NCBI RefSeq assembly: GCF_963677575.1
Contig: NZ_OY782038.1
Coordinates: 1,736,001-1,800,000, forward strand
Length of the DNA: 64,000 nucleotides
Direction of reading: 5' to 3'
Source of the DNA: an uncultured Draconibacterium sp.
Lineage (GTDB): Bacteria > Bacteroidota > Bacteroidia > Bacteroidales > Prolixibacteraceae
A program made the position numbers and the translations under genes. The stretch's first letter is position 1. Each line of letters begins with the position of its first letter. Positions 42,044-51,220 of the stretch are shown here, piece by piece. The notes beneath the pieces were generated by a model. The model saw only the letters and a program-made list of their open reading frames with translations. It ran no database searches and was not told the origin of the DNA.

Positions 42044-42451
42044 CTATTCTACCCCAAACGTGCCGTATATATAATTGCCTTCGGGGTTCACAAACCGAAT
42101 TTCATAGAAGTCACTATCCCATTCCGTAACATCAATTGATAGCTGTTCCTGTGTTTGCGTGTTTACACTTTGTGAATAAACAATAGCACCGGTTATAGAG
42201 TAAACTTCAACATCAATATTTCCTATGTTGTATAAAAAGTCAACATTCAGACTTGCCGAACCAATAGTTGCATAGATTGGCTTTGGTAAAACTGCCCTTG
42301 TTGGGGTGTCGGCTAAAGAACCTTGCAAGTCGATTTCTTTTTGAACATCAACTTGGTTCAGAAGATTTGAGCTGGAAGATTGACTAATTCCTGGAAATAA
42401 TAATAATAATAATGTAACTAAAACGAGTAAAACGATGGGTAACTTTCTCAT
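42044..42451 (-). CDS. DUF3244 family exported protein, copy 2
   Basis: 135 residues, signal peptide MRKLPIVLLVLVTLLLLLFP. The mature sequence is the same as copy 1 (22604-23002) almost throughout, ending NYIYGTFGVE. The extra three residues in the signal peptide come from a TAATAATAA expansion near 42402-42414. It lies 193 bp downstream of the TPR/LuxR gene on the same strand, the usual pairing for this family in Bacteroidota. Confidence 0.8.
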   Translation of the reverse strand: MRKLPIVLLVLVTLLLLLFPGISQSSSSNLLNQVDVQKEIDLQGSLADTPTRAVLPKPIYATIGSASLNVDFLYNIGNIDVEVYSITGAIVYSQSVNTQTQEQLSIDVTEWDSDFYEIRFVNPEGNYIYGTFGVE

Positions 42452-42643
42452 GACTTAATGGTTGTTTTAATTGGGATAAACTTACCAGAGAAAAGATCCA
42501 TATACAAGTGGGAATAAGTTCAATAAAGTTTTTTTTCTTAACACAAATACGTAACAGGCTTACAATGTGACAATTACAACTCACACAGATTAACATAAAT
42601 AAAGTTTTTTGTTGTGTCTAACCAGGATTTTAAAAAGAATTCT

Positions 42644-44314
42644 TTAGCGAATATTCCCTATTTTATTAAGAAAGTCACGAATATTTCCACGGTTTTCTAT
42701 CCCAAGTTTTTTCCGAATATTGCTCTTTTTTACTTCAACCGTATTTAACCGATAATTTAAAATAAGCGCTATTTCGGTATTGTTAAAACCAATATAAATC
42801 AAACAACAAATACGGAATTCAGAATCATCAAGTTGTGTTAATTGATTTCTAAGATACTCCAAAATACCATTGCCTGCGTTGTTTAGCGTTTCATATAATA
42901 AGTTCCAATTTAAGTTCTTTTCTCCATAAACCACTTCGTTAAACTTACAAAGCCATTGTTTCCCTTTTCTTTTTTCATTTTCATTAAGATAGCTTTCCAA
43001 TAAAGCTGTTTTTTTTAATATCTCGAAATGGCGGAGTAAAATATTTCGGAAAGAGTTTTCTTTTATGTTATACCTGCTAACCATTTCCTGCATTTGTGCA
43101 ATTTTGTGTTCCGCCTCCCTTAATTCCTTCACTCGTATTGTTGCCTTCCGCAAAAACCAAAGAATAAGTACAACACAAAGTAGCAGCCCCCCCAAAAAAT
43201 AAATCAACATCCGTTGTCGTTTTATAAGAAGCTGTTTATTACGACTTTCAATGAGTTGAAAATTATATTTTGCTTCAATCTCAATAATGGCATCGTTCTT
43301 ATTGCCACTTATAATTTCTGTCAGGAATTTATTATAAAGCTTATACTTATCAAGAGCTGCTATATAATTATTATCTTTTTCCTCTATCTTTGACCACGTA
43401 GCATATATATTGGCAATAAGATAACTGTGTTGCTCTTCGGGTAGATAGGTCAAAGCCTTTTGTAAATAGTAAATAGCAGAATCGTTTTTATTCTGTAATT
43501 CATAAACACGGCCAAGATTGGCAGCCAACTTTGCACCATTTAAAGAATCTGGAGAAAATGTCATGGCTTGTCTAAAAAATTGAATTGCTTGCTCATAATC
43601 TCCAAGCTCCCTATATGCTACGCCTAAACTTTGTCTTGCAGCTGATTGCAACTGACCAACCTTAATACTGTCAGCTAAAGCAAGTGCACCATTGTAATAA
43701 ATAAAAGCGCTATCGGTTTTTCCCAGTATTAGTAAACAGTTACCAATCATATTACTTGCACTTATTTCGTTATTGTAATTACCGGCTTGATGGAAATAGT
43801 TTTTGGCAAGTTTATAATGAATTATTGCTTTATCTTTTAAAAATTGCCTGTAATAAATACTCCCAATTGCACTTTGAAATAATCCTTTCAAGTTAGAGTT
43901 ATTGCTTTGCGCCAAATATTTTTCTGCATCTAAATAGATTTCCAGAGCTTCTTCATGTCTTCCTTGCTCCTGTCTTACTCGTCCGCAATAAAACGAGGCA
44001 AGTGCTGCTTTTTTGTCATTATCTTCATTATTGTAGTATTTTTGAATATCAAAAACTAATGTATCAGCGGTAATATCTTTATAACTCTTATCTTTAGCTT
44101 GTATCTGTAGTAGCAAATAGCGATAAAGCAAAGATTTCTTTAGGGATTGAGGATTCTCAATTTCTTCTAACAAAAATAGAACACTGTCGGGACGTTGTTC
44201 TACGAGTGTTTCTGCACGCAGGAGTATAGGCTCTACTTTTTCAGATTGTTGTTGGCAGGAAGTAATAAGGAACAAGAGACTTATGAAAGTTACGCTAAAT
44301 ATTTTTGCTTTCAT
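42644..44314 (-). CDS. TPR regulator with periplasmic sensor and cytoplasmic LuxR-type HTH
   Basis: 556 residues from MKAKIFSVTFISLLF; an upstream start at 44350 would add 12 residues before the signal sequence. It begins with a lipoprotein-type signal (LLFLITSCQQQ). TPR units fill about 25-380 (AALASFYCGRVRQEQGRHEE, GVAYRELGDYEQAIQFFRQA), a membrane helix is at about 385-405 (IYFLGGLLLCVVLILWFL), then a coiled coil, and a LuxR-type HTH at the end (LDDSEFRICCLIYIGFNNTE...VKKSNIRKKLG). This is a one-component transmembrane regulator, probably of the adjacent DUF3244 gene. Confidence 0.88.
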   Translation of the reverse strand: MKAKIFSVTFISLLFLITSCQQQSEKVEPILLRAETLVEQRPDSVLFLLEEIENPQSLKKSLLYRYLLLQIQAKDKSYKDITADTLVFDIQKYYNNEDNDKKAALASFYCGRVRQEQGRHEEALEIYLDAEKYLAQSNNSNLKGLFQSAIGSIYYRQFLKDKAIIHYKLAKNYFHQAGNYNNEISASNMIGNCLLILGKTDSAFIYYNGALALADSIKVGQLQSAARQSLGVAYRELGDYEQAIQFFRQAMTFSPDSLNGAKLAANLGRVYELQNKNDSAIYYLQKALTYLPEEQHSYLIANIYATWSKIEEKDNNYIAALDKYKLYNKFLTEIISGNKNDAIIEIEAKYNFQLIESRNKQLLIKRQRMLIYFLGGLLLCVVLILWFLRKATIRVKELREAEHKIAQMQEMVSRYNIKENSFRNILLRHFEILKKTALLESYLNENEKRKGKQWLCKFNEVVYGEKNLNWNLLYETLNNAGNGILEYLRNQLTQLDDSEFRICCLIYIGFNNTEIALILNYRLNTVEVKKSNIRKKLGIENRGNIRDFLNKIGNIR

Positions 44315-44521
44315 GTGATTAGGCTTTAAGCACAAATGTAACAAAAACAAGCAATCAAGAGCAACAATACTTCACAAAGGCTCTTTCACTTAACTTTCTT
44401 TTTGTTCCCTTTTCGGATTGATGTCTGTTCAATTTCCTCAGCCTGTTTCTTAATTGATCGTTCATAATTTTCAACCTGCTGCATTACATTACTATTTCAG
44501 ATCCAGGAACAAGCTTTTTAA

Positions 44522-44977
44522 CCTGATTTTGATGAAGTACTTACTTTGATTAATACCAACCTTACAAACACACTGAATACCAATATTGGTTTTGAAAAGA
44601 AGATAAGACAAATAGTTGCAGCATATATCAATATCCTGATTAAACATCCTTACTTCCCTGATTTTGTAATTCATGAATTAACAAGCAACCCGGAAAAAAT
44701 TGAAAAGATAGTTAAAAGGCATAACCTGTTTTTCAGGTCTTTTATAAGGTTTCAGATTGAAATTAAGAGAGAGCTAAAATCCAGAAGCATATTAAATATC
44801 AAACCCTTTGGGCTGGTACTAAATATAGCTTCTCTTTGTGTTTTCCCTTTCTTGAGTAAACCGATAATAATACGTATTTCAAATTCTTTCGATGAACCTC
44901 AATTTGAAAAATTAATGACTAAAAGGAAAACCGACATTGCCGATTTAATTATAAAATCGATGTATACTTTACAGTAA
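44522..44977 (+). pseudogene. TetR-family regulator lacking its DNA-binding domain
   Basis: The frame FDEVLTLINTNLTNTLNTNI to TDIADLIIKSMYTL matches the C-terminal ligand-binding domain of Bacteroidota TetR proteins (KIRQIVAAYINILIKHPYFP, FPFLSKPIIIRIS). An in-frame stop at 44519-44521 removes the N-terminal HTH, and only a TTG start is available at 44546. It is probably dead, or makes a truncated protein. Confidence 0.7.
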
Positions 44978-45002
44978 ATCTGATTTAAATAATATAGGAC
45001 AT

Positions 45003-46314
45003 CACTAGTGGGTATTAAAAATTAATAAGCGTTCTTTGAAATTCTTTGTTAGTCGTACTTGTAGCGATTTTTGATAGCGTGACGATTTGAATTGAAAATA
45101 CGGATTTTTGCATGCAAACAAGCAATTATCCATGAACCAAGGCAAATATATCTTCGCACAACTTACAGATTTTTTACCCAGACGTGTATTTGACAGAATT
45201 GTCAGCAAACACAACGGGAATAAGTATGTGAGAACTTTTACATGTTGGAATCAAATGCTATGTATGGTATTTGGACAGCTAACTTCAAGAGACAGTATGA
45301 GAGATCTACTCTTAAGTCTTGAAGCTCATAAATCTAAATATTATCATCTCGGATTTGGTTCAACAATAACTCGAAGAAACCTTGGCAAAGCCAATGAAAA
45401 ACGTAGTTATAAAATCTTTGAAGATTTTGCTTATGTTCTCATAGAGGAAGCACGCAAAAGCTGCTACAGATCGGATTTTGAAATCAACGTTGACGGCAAT
45501 ATTTATGCATTTGATTCATCAACAATAGATCTTTGTCTTAGCGTATTCTGGTGGGCTGAGTTTCGGAAAACAAAAGGTGGCATTAAACTGCACACTTTGT
45601 ATGATGTTAAAACATCTATACCTACGTTCTTGTATATCTCAAATGCCAAAATGCACGATGTCAATGCACTTGATTTAATCTCATATGAGCCTGGAAGCTT
45701 TTATGTGATCGACAAAGCTTACATTGATTTTAAAAGGCTATATCATCTTCACCAGCAGCGGGCTTTCTTTGTTACACGGGCAAAAGATAACATGCGATTT
45801 AAGCGGTTGTATTCAAACCCCGTTGACAAAGCAACCGGAGTGAAATATGATCAAATCGGCAAGTTGGAAACTTATTACCCAAGCAAAGATTATCCAGAGA
45901 AGCTTAGGAGAGTAAAATACTATGATTGTGAATCAGATAAGGAACTAATTTTCCTTACCAACAACATGGAACTTAAACCTACCGAAATAGCTTATCTGTA
46001 TAAGAAGCGTTGGGAAGTAGAACTGTTCTTCAAGTGGATGAAACAGCATCTGAAGATAAAATCCTTTTGGGGAACAACTATTAATGCTGTAAAAATCCAA
46101 ATGTATTGTGCGATCATCGCATACTGTCTTGTTGCCCTAATTGGTAACAGGTTGAAAGTTAACCGCTCAATCTACGAAATCCTACAAATCCTTAGCATAT
46201 CTCTACTCGATAAAACTCCTGTAAAAGAAGTGCTTACGAAATACGATTACAAAAATATCAAAGAACTAAAAAATAAACAATTAATAATCAGCGGGTTTTA
46301 AGTGCCCGCTAATG
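45003..46314 (+). mobile_element. IS4-family insertion sequence with 9-bp target duplication
   Basis: Inverted ends CACTAGTGGGTATTAAAA (45003-45020) and, at 46296-46314, the inverse of CATTAGCGGGCACTTAAAA. The target duplication ATAGGACAT occurs at 44994-45002 and 46315-46323. Length 1312 bp. Different ends, length and transposase from the IS at 24951-26391. Confidence 0.9.
45132..46301 (+). CDS. IS4-family transposase (DUF4372-type N-terminus)
   Basis: About 389 residues from MNQGKYIFAQLTDFLPRRVF; a TTG eight codons earlier is an alternative start. The N-terminal DUF4372-like region is followed by DDE residues: IYAFDSSTIDLCLSVF (Asp), GSFYVIDKAYIDFKRL (Asp) and YKKRWEVELFFKWMK, which fits Y-2-R-3-E-6-K exactly. 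Uninterrupted and probably active. Confidence 0.92.
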   Translation: MNQGKYIFAQLTDFLPRRVFDRIVSKHNGNKYVRTFTCWNQMLCMVFGQLTSRDSMRDLLLSLEAHKSKYYHLGFGSTITRRNLGKANEKRSYKIFEDFAYVLIEEARKSCYRSDFEINVDGNIYAFDSSTIDLCLSVFWWAEFRKTKGGIKLHTLYDVKTSIPTFLYISNAKMHDVNALDLISYEPGSFYVIDKAYIDFKRLYHLHQQRAFFVTRAKDNMRFKRLYSNPVDKATGVKYDQIGKLETYYPSKDYPEKLRRVKYYDCESDKELIFLTNNMELKPTEIAYLYKKRWEVELFFKWMKQHLKIKSFWGTTINAVKIQMYCAIIAYCLVALIGNRLKVNRSIYEILQILSISLLDKTPVKEVLTKYDYKNIKELKNKQLIISGF

Positions 46315-46383
46315 ATAGGACATAATTACTCAGCCTCGATTTTATAATAACTCTTGGATAATTCTTTTTATTGAACTCCATAA

Positions 46384-46692
46384 AACCTATTAACGTTCAT
46401 AATTATCTTTTCGAGAGTTAGTTTAGTTATTTCAATATCTTTTGCCTTAGACAACTATGATAAAGAAACTCAGAACAATGTTAAAATTGATTTTGCCGCA
46501 GGATGCCACCAAATCATATTATATCAATTGCATGAGACAGAAAAGGGAGGTTCAATGTGTTTTGCAGGGCTAATGAATCTTTTCGTACGAAAACTTATTG
46601 ATAAAGATATTCTTTCATCCGCAATTCCGTATAAACGTTTTTTAGAGTTGAAAGAGCAGGTTAAAGAGAGTTTTTTAACCAAAGGAGTATAA
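46384..46692 (+). pseudogene. Unrecognised ORF with no start codon
   Basis: Open from the stop at 46381 to the stop at 46690. It reads ALDNYDKETQNNVKIDFAAG, then HQIILYQLHETEKGGSMCF and KRFLELKEQVKESFLTKG, which looks like a real protein. The first ATG is the Met of GGSMCF at about 46553, so the 5' end was lost, perhaps in the event that brought the IS 60 bp upstream. I do not recognise the family. Confidence 0.4.
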
Positions 46693-46801
46693 CCAAACTA
46701 ACAGCTAAGATAGGTTGAAAAGCCTCATCGAACATTTTTTGGATAGAACTATCCAAACCCTTATCTGTTCTTTGTTTAAACACATCATAATTTAACACAA
46801 A

Positions 46802-47452
46802 ATGAAAGTATTTTTATTGGGAGCAACAGGAAATACCGGTTACGAAGTTTTAAAGAGATTAGTTCAGGAAAAGCATACAGTAAAAGTACTCGTAAGGAAT
46901 CCTGCGAGGTTGAATTTATCTGAAATAAATCAGTCACATAAAGGTCAGGTTGAAGTGATTGAAGGAGGCGTGTTTGAACCTGAAAAACTCAAAGAATATT
47001 TTAAAGGTTCCGATTTAATTATTTCAGCATTGGGAACAGGTACTGACAACAGCTACACAGAAATCTATTCTGAAGGAGGCAAAAATATTCTTTCAGCAAT
47101 GAGAGCTACCGGTATAAAAAGACTAATTACAATTACTGCCGGACTAATTGATATGAGTGATCCTTCAACCGATAATTTTTTCCTTAACCGTATTATTCGT
47201 CCCAACTTCAACAAAGTTTATTACGACCAAACCCGATGGGAAACGATTTTAGATGATACTGAAGATATTCACTGGATTTGTGTACGGCCAACCTATTTAA
47301 CAAATAAAGCCCCGAAAGGAAAGTACCGGGTTCAACATAAACATTGTCCGAAAGGTGGCAGAAAAATCAGTCGTTCCGACCTGGCTGATTTTATCGTGAA
47401 ACAAATCGACTCTTATGAATATATTCATAAGAAACCAGTAATAGCTTATTAA
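46802..47452 (+). CDS. NAD(P)-binding (atypical SDR/NmrA-like) reductase
   Basis: 216 residues. The nucleotide-binding motif VFLLGATGNTGYEVLKRL is at the N-terminus, VKVLVRNPARL is the cofactor-selecting loop (Arg suggests NADP), and SDLIISALGTG is the third conserved loop. Length and motifs match NAD(P)H-binding family members of about 210 residues that act as flavin or quinone reductases or redox sensors. It is on the opposite strand to the neighbouring DoxX/pirin/DsbA genes but belongs to the same redox-flavoured group. Confidence 0.85.
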   Translation: MKVFLLGATGNTGYEVLKRLVQEKHTVKVLVRNPARLNLSEINQSHKGQVEVIEGGVFEPEKLKEYFKGSDLIISALGTGTDNSYTEIYSEGGKNILSAMRATGIKRLITITAGLIDMSDPSTDNFFLNRIIRPNFNKVYYDQTRWETILDDTEDIHWICVRPTYLTNKAPKGKYRVQHKHCPKGGRKISRSDLADFIVKQIDSYEYIHKKPVIAY

Positions 47453-47603
47453 TATAGAAATCATTTGACAGAGGTTTATTGACTGATATTTTGCCGACAA
47501 GGTTTATAAAATTTAGATACAGGAGGCTTGATTCAAAACCTTCCTGCATCTACTTAAAGAATAAATTCTCCTCACAAAATGTTATTTTACCGCTATGCTA
47601 TAG

Positions 47604-47981
47604 TTATTTTTGAAAAGAGAAATGTGACTCCAGCTTTCTCATTGTTACATAAGATACTGCAAGTATCATTACAAACATTAATATAAAAGAAACTGAAGAA
47701 GTGTCCCCGATAGCGATGTGTGACCAGATGGCACCAATTAAATCAATGACAAATCCGGCATAGGCCCATTCTTTTAGCCTTGGAAATTTCGGAACAAGCA
47801 GTATTATAATCCCTATTATCTTTGCTACGCCTAATATATCAAGCAAATATAAAGGGTAACCCAGAGCATCAATACCGGCAACAATTTTAGGATCTCTTGT
47901 GAAGTACATAAAAATATTCATAAGAAAAAGCAGGGACAAAATAATAGTGGATGTCCAGTAAGTAATTTTTAATGTTTTCAT
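47604..47981 (-). CDS. DoxX-like membrane protein
   Basis: 125 residues with four membrane helices: about 8-25 (STIILSLLFLMNIFMYF), 45-65, 72-90 and 97-115. The spacing and the LGYPLYLLDILGVAKIIG segment match the DoxX-like family. Such proteins go with thiol/sulfur redox systems. It is followed upstream, on the same strand, by the pirin and DsbA-like genes, probably as a short transcript. Confidence 0.8.
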   Translation of the reverse strand: MKTLKITYWTSTIILSLLFLMNIFMYFTRDPKIVAGIDALGYPLYLLDILGVAKIIGIIILLVPKFPRLKEWAYAGFVIDLIGAIWSHIAIGDTSSVSFILMFVMILAVSYVTMRKLESHFSFQK

Positions 47982-48039
47982 GTTTTTTATTTTTGTTAAT
48001 TAAAATTCAGTTTTTATGCGATTGTTTCGAACGGTTTGT

Positions 48040-48783
48040 CTACTGAGCAAAAAGCCCGCTCCTTGAAAAGGGTGCATTTTTATCCAAGACAAATAGTACA
48101 AGATCTGCTGTTTCCCCGGAATAAACGGATAGCGACTCATGTTCCAATAACAAGGCATCTCCTTTCCTTAATCGTATTTGTTTTTCAGGAATCTCAATCT
48201 CGCCATTGAAAACATACAGATATCCGGTTTTATTTTCTATTTCAGGAATTTTAATTTGTTCTTCCCGGATTCGGACATCATAAACTTCAATCTCTGTATT
48301 TATTTTTAAAGGCGTAGAAGATTGCTCATTACCACCAATCAGGCGCCATTTGTTCACGCTGTATGCTTCTTTCAGTTGATGAAATTGGACCTGTGGTGTC
48401 AAGTTGTTGGCACGCGGACGCATAAATATTTGCAACATTTCTACCGTTTCACCATCTGCAGGAACACCTTCTTCATGATAAAAACCGCTACCTGCATTCA
48501 TCATCATCAAGTATTGATTAGTAATGGGAATTGTATTTTCCTGGCTATCCTTATGTACCATTGTCCCTTTTCGGATATAGGAAAGTATCTCATCATTGCG
48601 ATGTAAATGCATGGGTACCAGAGTTCCGCCTTCCAATGTCGCATGATCGACTCTTCCCAACTGGTAAAGACCGTGGTCATTTTGCCCGGAAATATCATTC
48701 CCCAGCGGCAATAACCGGATAATAAATTTCCCCTGGTTAATAATCCTTTGTTTTGAAGCTCTTGTAACGTGTATCATTTCCAA
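48040..48783 (-). CDS. Pirin family protein
   Basis: 247 residues, a bicupin. The N-terminal metal site is in LVPMHLHRNDEILSYIRKG (HxHxxxE) with a later His in AGSGFYHEEGVPADGETVE. Bacterial pirins of this class can act as quercetinase-like dioxygenases or redox sensors. The C-terminal cupin is degenerate (VFNGEIEIPEKQIRLRKGDA). The gap to the DsbA-like gene is 9 bp, so they are co-transcribed. Confidence 0.87.
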   Translation of the reverse strand: MEMIHVTRASKQRIINQGKFIIRLLPLGNDISGQNDHGLYQLGRVDHATLEGGTLVPMHLHRNDEILSYIRKGTMVHKDSQENTIPITNQYLMMMNAGSGFYHEEGVPADGETVEMLQIFMRPRANNLTPQVQFHQLKEAYSVNKWRLIGGNEQSSTPLKINTEIEVYDVRIREEQIKIPEIENKTGYLYVFNGEIEIPEKQIRLRKGDALLLEHESLSVYSGETADLVLFVLDKNAPFSRSGLFAQ

Positions 48784-48792
48784 TATGCATTT

Positions 48793-49695
48793 TTATTGTG
48801 AACAAACACCCGTCTCAACATCACAAACCATCGAGTTAATTCTGGGCAATAAAAAATACCCGTTTCCTGCTTTCTGTTTTGTTATTTTCTGTTTTTGAAG
48901 CAGAGAACTTTCTATTTCTTTAAATTCATCATCTGACAAGTCAAAAGCCATTTTTACTTCAACAGGAGCTGCAGAATTGTACTTGTTTATGAACTCGAAG
49001 ACTGACTCTTTATTTCGTTCAACTTTTAATTCTTTAAGCTTCCCATTGCTTAAATTACTGATGATTGACTTAAAGCTTTCGTATCGGTGATAACCCCGGA
49101 GCATTATTGACTTTTCGCCGTATTTGATTAAAAATGCTGGAAAACCTCTTGCCCCGTGTTGAGCAGTAATGTATAAATCTTCTTCGAAAGCAGCCTTTGC
49201 CTTTCCGTTTATAAAATCATCCAGAAATTGAGATATATCCAACCCCACTTCAGAAGCCAGTTCTACCAGAACTTCTGTTGTGCTGGTAACTTTGGCCTCG
49301 GCAGCAGATGCTTCACGCATACGACGCAGAAAACGGTTGGCTTTTTCTTCATCCTGCAGTTGTGCTGCTTTGTAAGCTATGTTTTGCGGATAGGTTGAAG
49401 GATTTTCTGTTGAGAACAATTTAAAACCTTCCGCTTCAACAGGCATGCCATGTCGGTTTGATGCATCAAGCCAGTGCAATGCAATATTTCTGTTCGAACG
49501 CTCAGGGTCGCCACCGATATCGTTAAAGCCATCGTAAAACGAAAAGATATCTTTAACCAGTCCGCCCATGATATAACTCATTTTTATTTGTGGGCCATAA
49601 CGTGTTTCCAGGGTTCTTAAAACCGGTTCACTTCCCCAACACCAGGTACAAACCGGGTCGGTAAACTGAATGATTTTTATTGTTTTTGCTTCCAT
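48793..49695 (-). CDS. DsbA-family (thioredoxin-like) protein
   Basis: 300 residues. The active site is DPVCTWCWGSEPVLRTLE (CTWC), at the end of the first strand, as in FrnE/YjbH-type DsbA proteins. AQHGARGFPAFLIKYGEKS gives the cis-Pro loop (GFPAF). No signal peptide, so a cytoplasmic thiol oxidoreductase or Spx-adaptor-like role is likely. Neighbour to pirin, DoxX and an AraC regulator; the set suggests a response to redox or electrophile stress. Confidence 0.85.
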   Translation of the reverse strand: MEAKTIKIIQFTDPVCTWCWGSEPVLRTLETRYGPQIKMSYIMGGLVKDIFSFYDGFNDIGGDPERSNRNIALHWLDASNRHGMPVEAEGFKLFSTENPSTYPQNIAYKAAQLQDEEKANRFLRRMREASAAEAKVTSTTEVLVELASEVGLDISQFLDDFINGKAKAAFEEDLYITAQHGARGFPAFLIKYGEKSIMLRGYHRYESFKSIISNLSNGKLKELKVERNKESVFEFINKYNSAAPVEVKMAFDLSDDEFKEIESSLLQKQKITKQKAGNGYFLLPRINSMVCDVETGVCSQ

Positions 49696-49799
49696 CGTAG
49701 TATTATTTACTAATTCTGTTGCAAAAATACAGACGATATAAAGGCGAAGAAAGGTACGTTTGGAAGAGGAAATGGTATAAAAGTCGGAAAAGTATTTTA

Positions 49800-50654
49800 T
49801 TACCCCCTAAAACTTAAAGGACTAACACCAACGTGGCTTTTAAAGAACTTCCCGAAATGTGAAGGGTCAGTAAAATCAAGCTTATCTGCAATTTGCGCAA
49901 TGGTTAACTGCTTATCTTTTAACAAAACCTTCGACTCCAAAAGAAGTATTTCCTTTATCCAGTCGCCCGCGGTTTTGCCACTTGCTTCTTTTACTGCTGC
50001 TGATAAATGTTTGGGAGTAACATGTAGTTTTCCTGCATAAAAAGCCAATTGGCGTTGGATTAAAAAATACTTTGAAAGAAGCGTTTTGAATTCCAGTAAC
50101 AGCTGTTCATTTCTGCTCAATGAAAGTGTTTGAATGGCATTTTTGTTGCTATTAACAATCTCATCAATTTCGTTAAGAAGGATGTAAATAAAGCTTCGGA
50201 TAATATCAGATGTATGGGAAGATGCATTTGCTATTTTTTGTTCTATTAACTGAAAGTAATTTGAAAAATTTTGAAATTGTTTCTCATTCAACTCAATTAT
50301 ATGACGATCCTTCTGTTCAAAAAAGTCATATTTATCAAGAAAATGTATGTCTGCCTGGCTTTTAAGAAAGTATTCTTTTTTGAAGAATAATACAGTCATG
50401 CTAACATTCGTGCCAGTTTCGAGAAAACTCCGGATAACATCAGGAGCAATTACAAAAAAAGCAGGGGCTTTTGCATGATTAAGAAACAGATTGGTTTCAA
50501 CCTTCAACTCCCCTTCACTTAAGAAACAAATCGAATAGTAATCTGTACGATGAGCGCCTGCATCCGTACAAGTATTTGATAAATGTTCCAGGAAATAAGG
50601 TTTTCCACTTAAATAATCAGGATGAAAATTTTTTTTTTCATTAATCATATTCAC
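49800..50654 (-). CDS. AraC-family transcriptional regulator
   Basis: 284 residues. The N-terminal ~150 residues form a cupin-like sensor (YYSICFLSEGELKVETNLFL). The C-terminal AraC HTH is at about 185-284, with LTIAQIADKLDFTDPSHFGK and FFKSHVGVSPLSFRG, the classical second HTH. It is the first gene of the minus-strand group and probably regulates the DsbA, pirin and DoxX genes that follow. Confidence 0.9.
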   Translation of the reverse strand: MNMINEKKNFHPDYLSGKPYFLEHLSNTCTDAGAHRTDYYSICFLSEGELKVETNLFLNHAKAPAFFVIAPDVIRSFLETGTNVSMTVLFFKKEYFLKSQADIHFLDKYDFFEQKDRHIIELNEKQFQNFSNYFQLIEQKIANASSHTSDIIRSFIYILLNEIDEIVNSNKNAIQTLSLSRNEQLLLEFKTLLSKYFLIQRQLAFYAGKLHVTPKHLSAAVKEASGKTAGDWIKEILLLESKVLLKDKQLTIAQIADKLDFTDPSHFGKFFKSHVGVSPLSFRG

Positions 50655-50908
50655 ATCTTAGTTAATTTGCTTCTATTTAGCGGTAGTAACATATATAATC
50701 GTACCTCTATAAATTGATTATAAAACTCCCGGTTGCAAGTTACAAAGTTTAGTCTAAAACTAATTTTTTGTTTTAATCTTCAGCGCTAAACTTTATTCTA
50801 ACGTATCGGATGAAATTGTAACCTTTCCCCCTTTGTTGGTGCTTTGGAGCCGCTTTCAATAGCGGATTCAATAATACTCATTGGGACTTCTTAAATTTGA
50901 AAATCACG

Positions 50909-51055
50909 AAATCCTGTCATCCCGACAGATTCAAAATCTAAAAAGCAACAAAAGCCTGTAAATCAAATGATTTGCGGGCTTTTGTTGTTTTATATGGTCA
51001 AAAAACACCATCGAAAACCATTGTAAATGGATCCGATTCGGTGACCTCTAAAAAT
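50909..51055. repeat. Direct repeat, right copy (tRNA-Pro 3' end type attachment site)
   Basis: Starts AAATCCTGTCATCCCGACAG, a closer match to a tRNA-Pro 3' end than the left copy (40548-40692). No complete tRNA is present at either repeat. It marks the end of the inferred 10.4-kb element. Confidence 0.6.
50953..50980 (+). terminator. Rho-independent terminator in the right repeat
   Basis: AGCCTGTAA and TTGCGGGCT form a stem around a 10-base loop, followed by TTTGTTGTTTT. Same design as the terminator at 40591-40618. Confidence 0.7.
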
Positions 51056-51117
51056 CCAAAATCAAATTCTCACAATCATCTTACTTCCCCTCTTTTTTGA
51101 ACAATTCCACCTTTAAC

Positions 51118-51139
51118 AAGGTAGGGATTTCCCTACCTT
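51118..51139. terminator. Perfect stem-loop, likely terminator
   Basis: AAGGTAGGG and CCCTACCTT form a perfect 9-bp stem with a 4-base loop, followed by TTGTTAGATTTT. It lies 80 bp upstream of the first universal stress gene, so it may separate transcripts or act in its leader. Confidence 0.6.
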
Positions 51140-51220
51140 TTGTTAGATTTTATCCTCCCCCGAAGTAGGTTTTCACCTGTAGTAATTCCTCTTTTTCCGG
51201 GGTATTTTTGTTGAAACAAA

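Larger units (their letters stand above)
50655..51220. other. Spacer with right attachment-like repeat and terminators
   Basis: No gene. It holds the right direct repeat (50909-51055) with its terminator, and a second hairpin at 51118-51139. The leftmost 250 bp are AT-rich, and presumably contain the AraC promoter. Confidence 0.55.

Noticed and set aside
41788..42129. 113-residue plus-strand frame
   Set aside because: It runs antisense to the ABC exporter relic and the DUF3244 gene.
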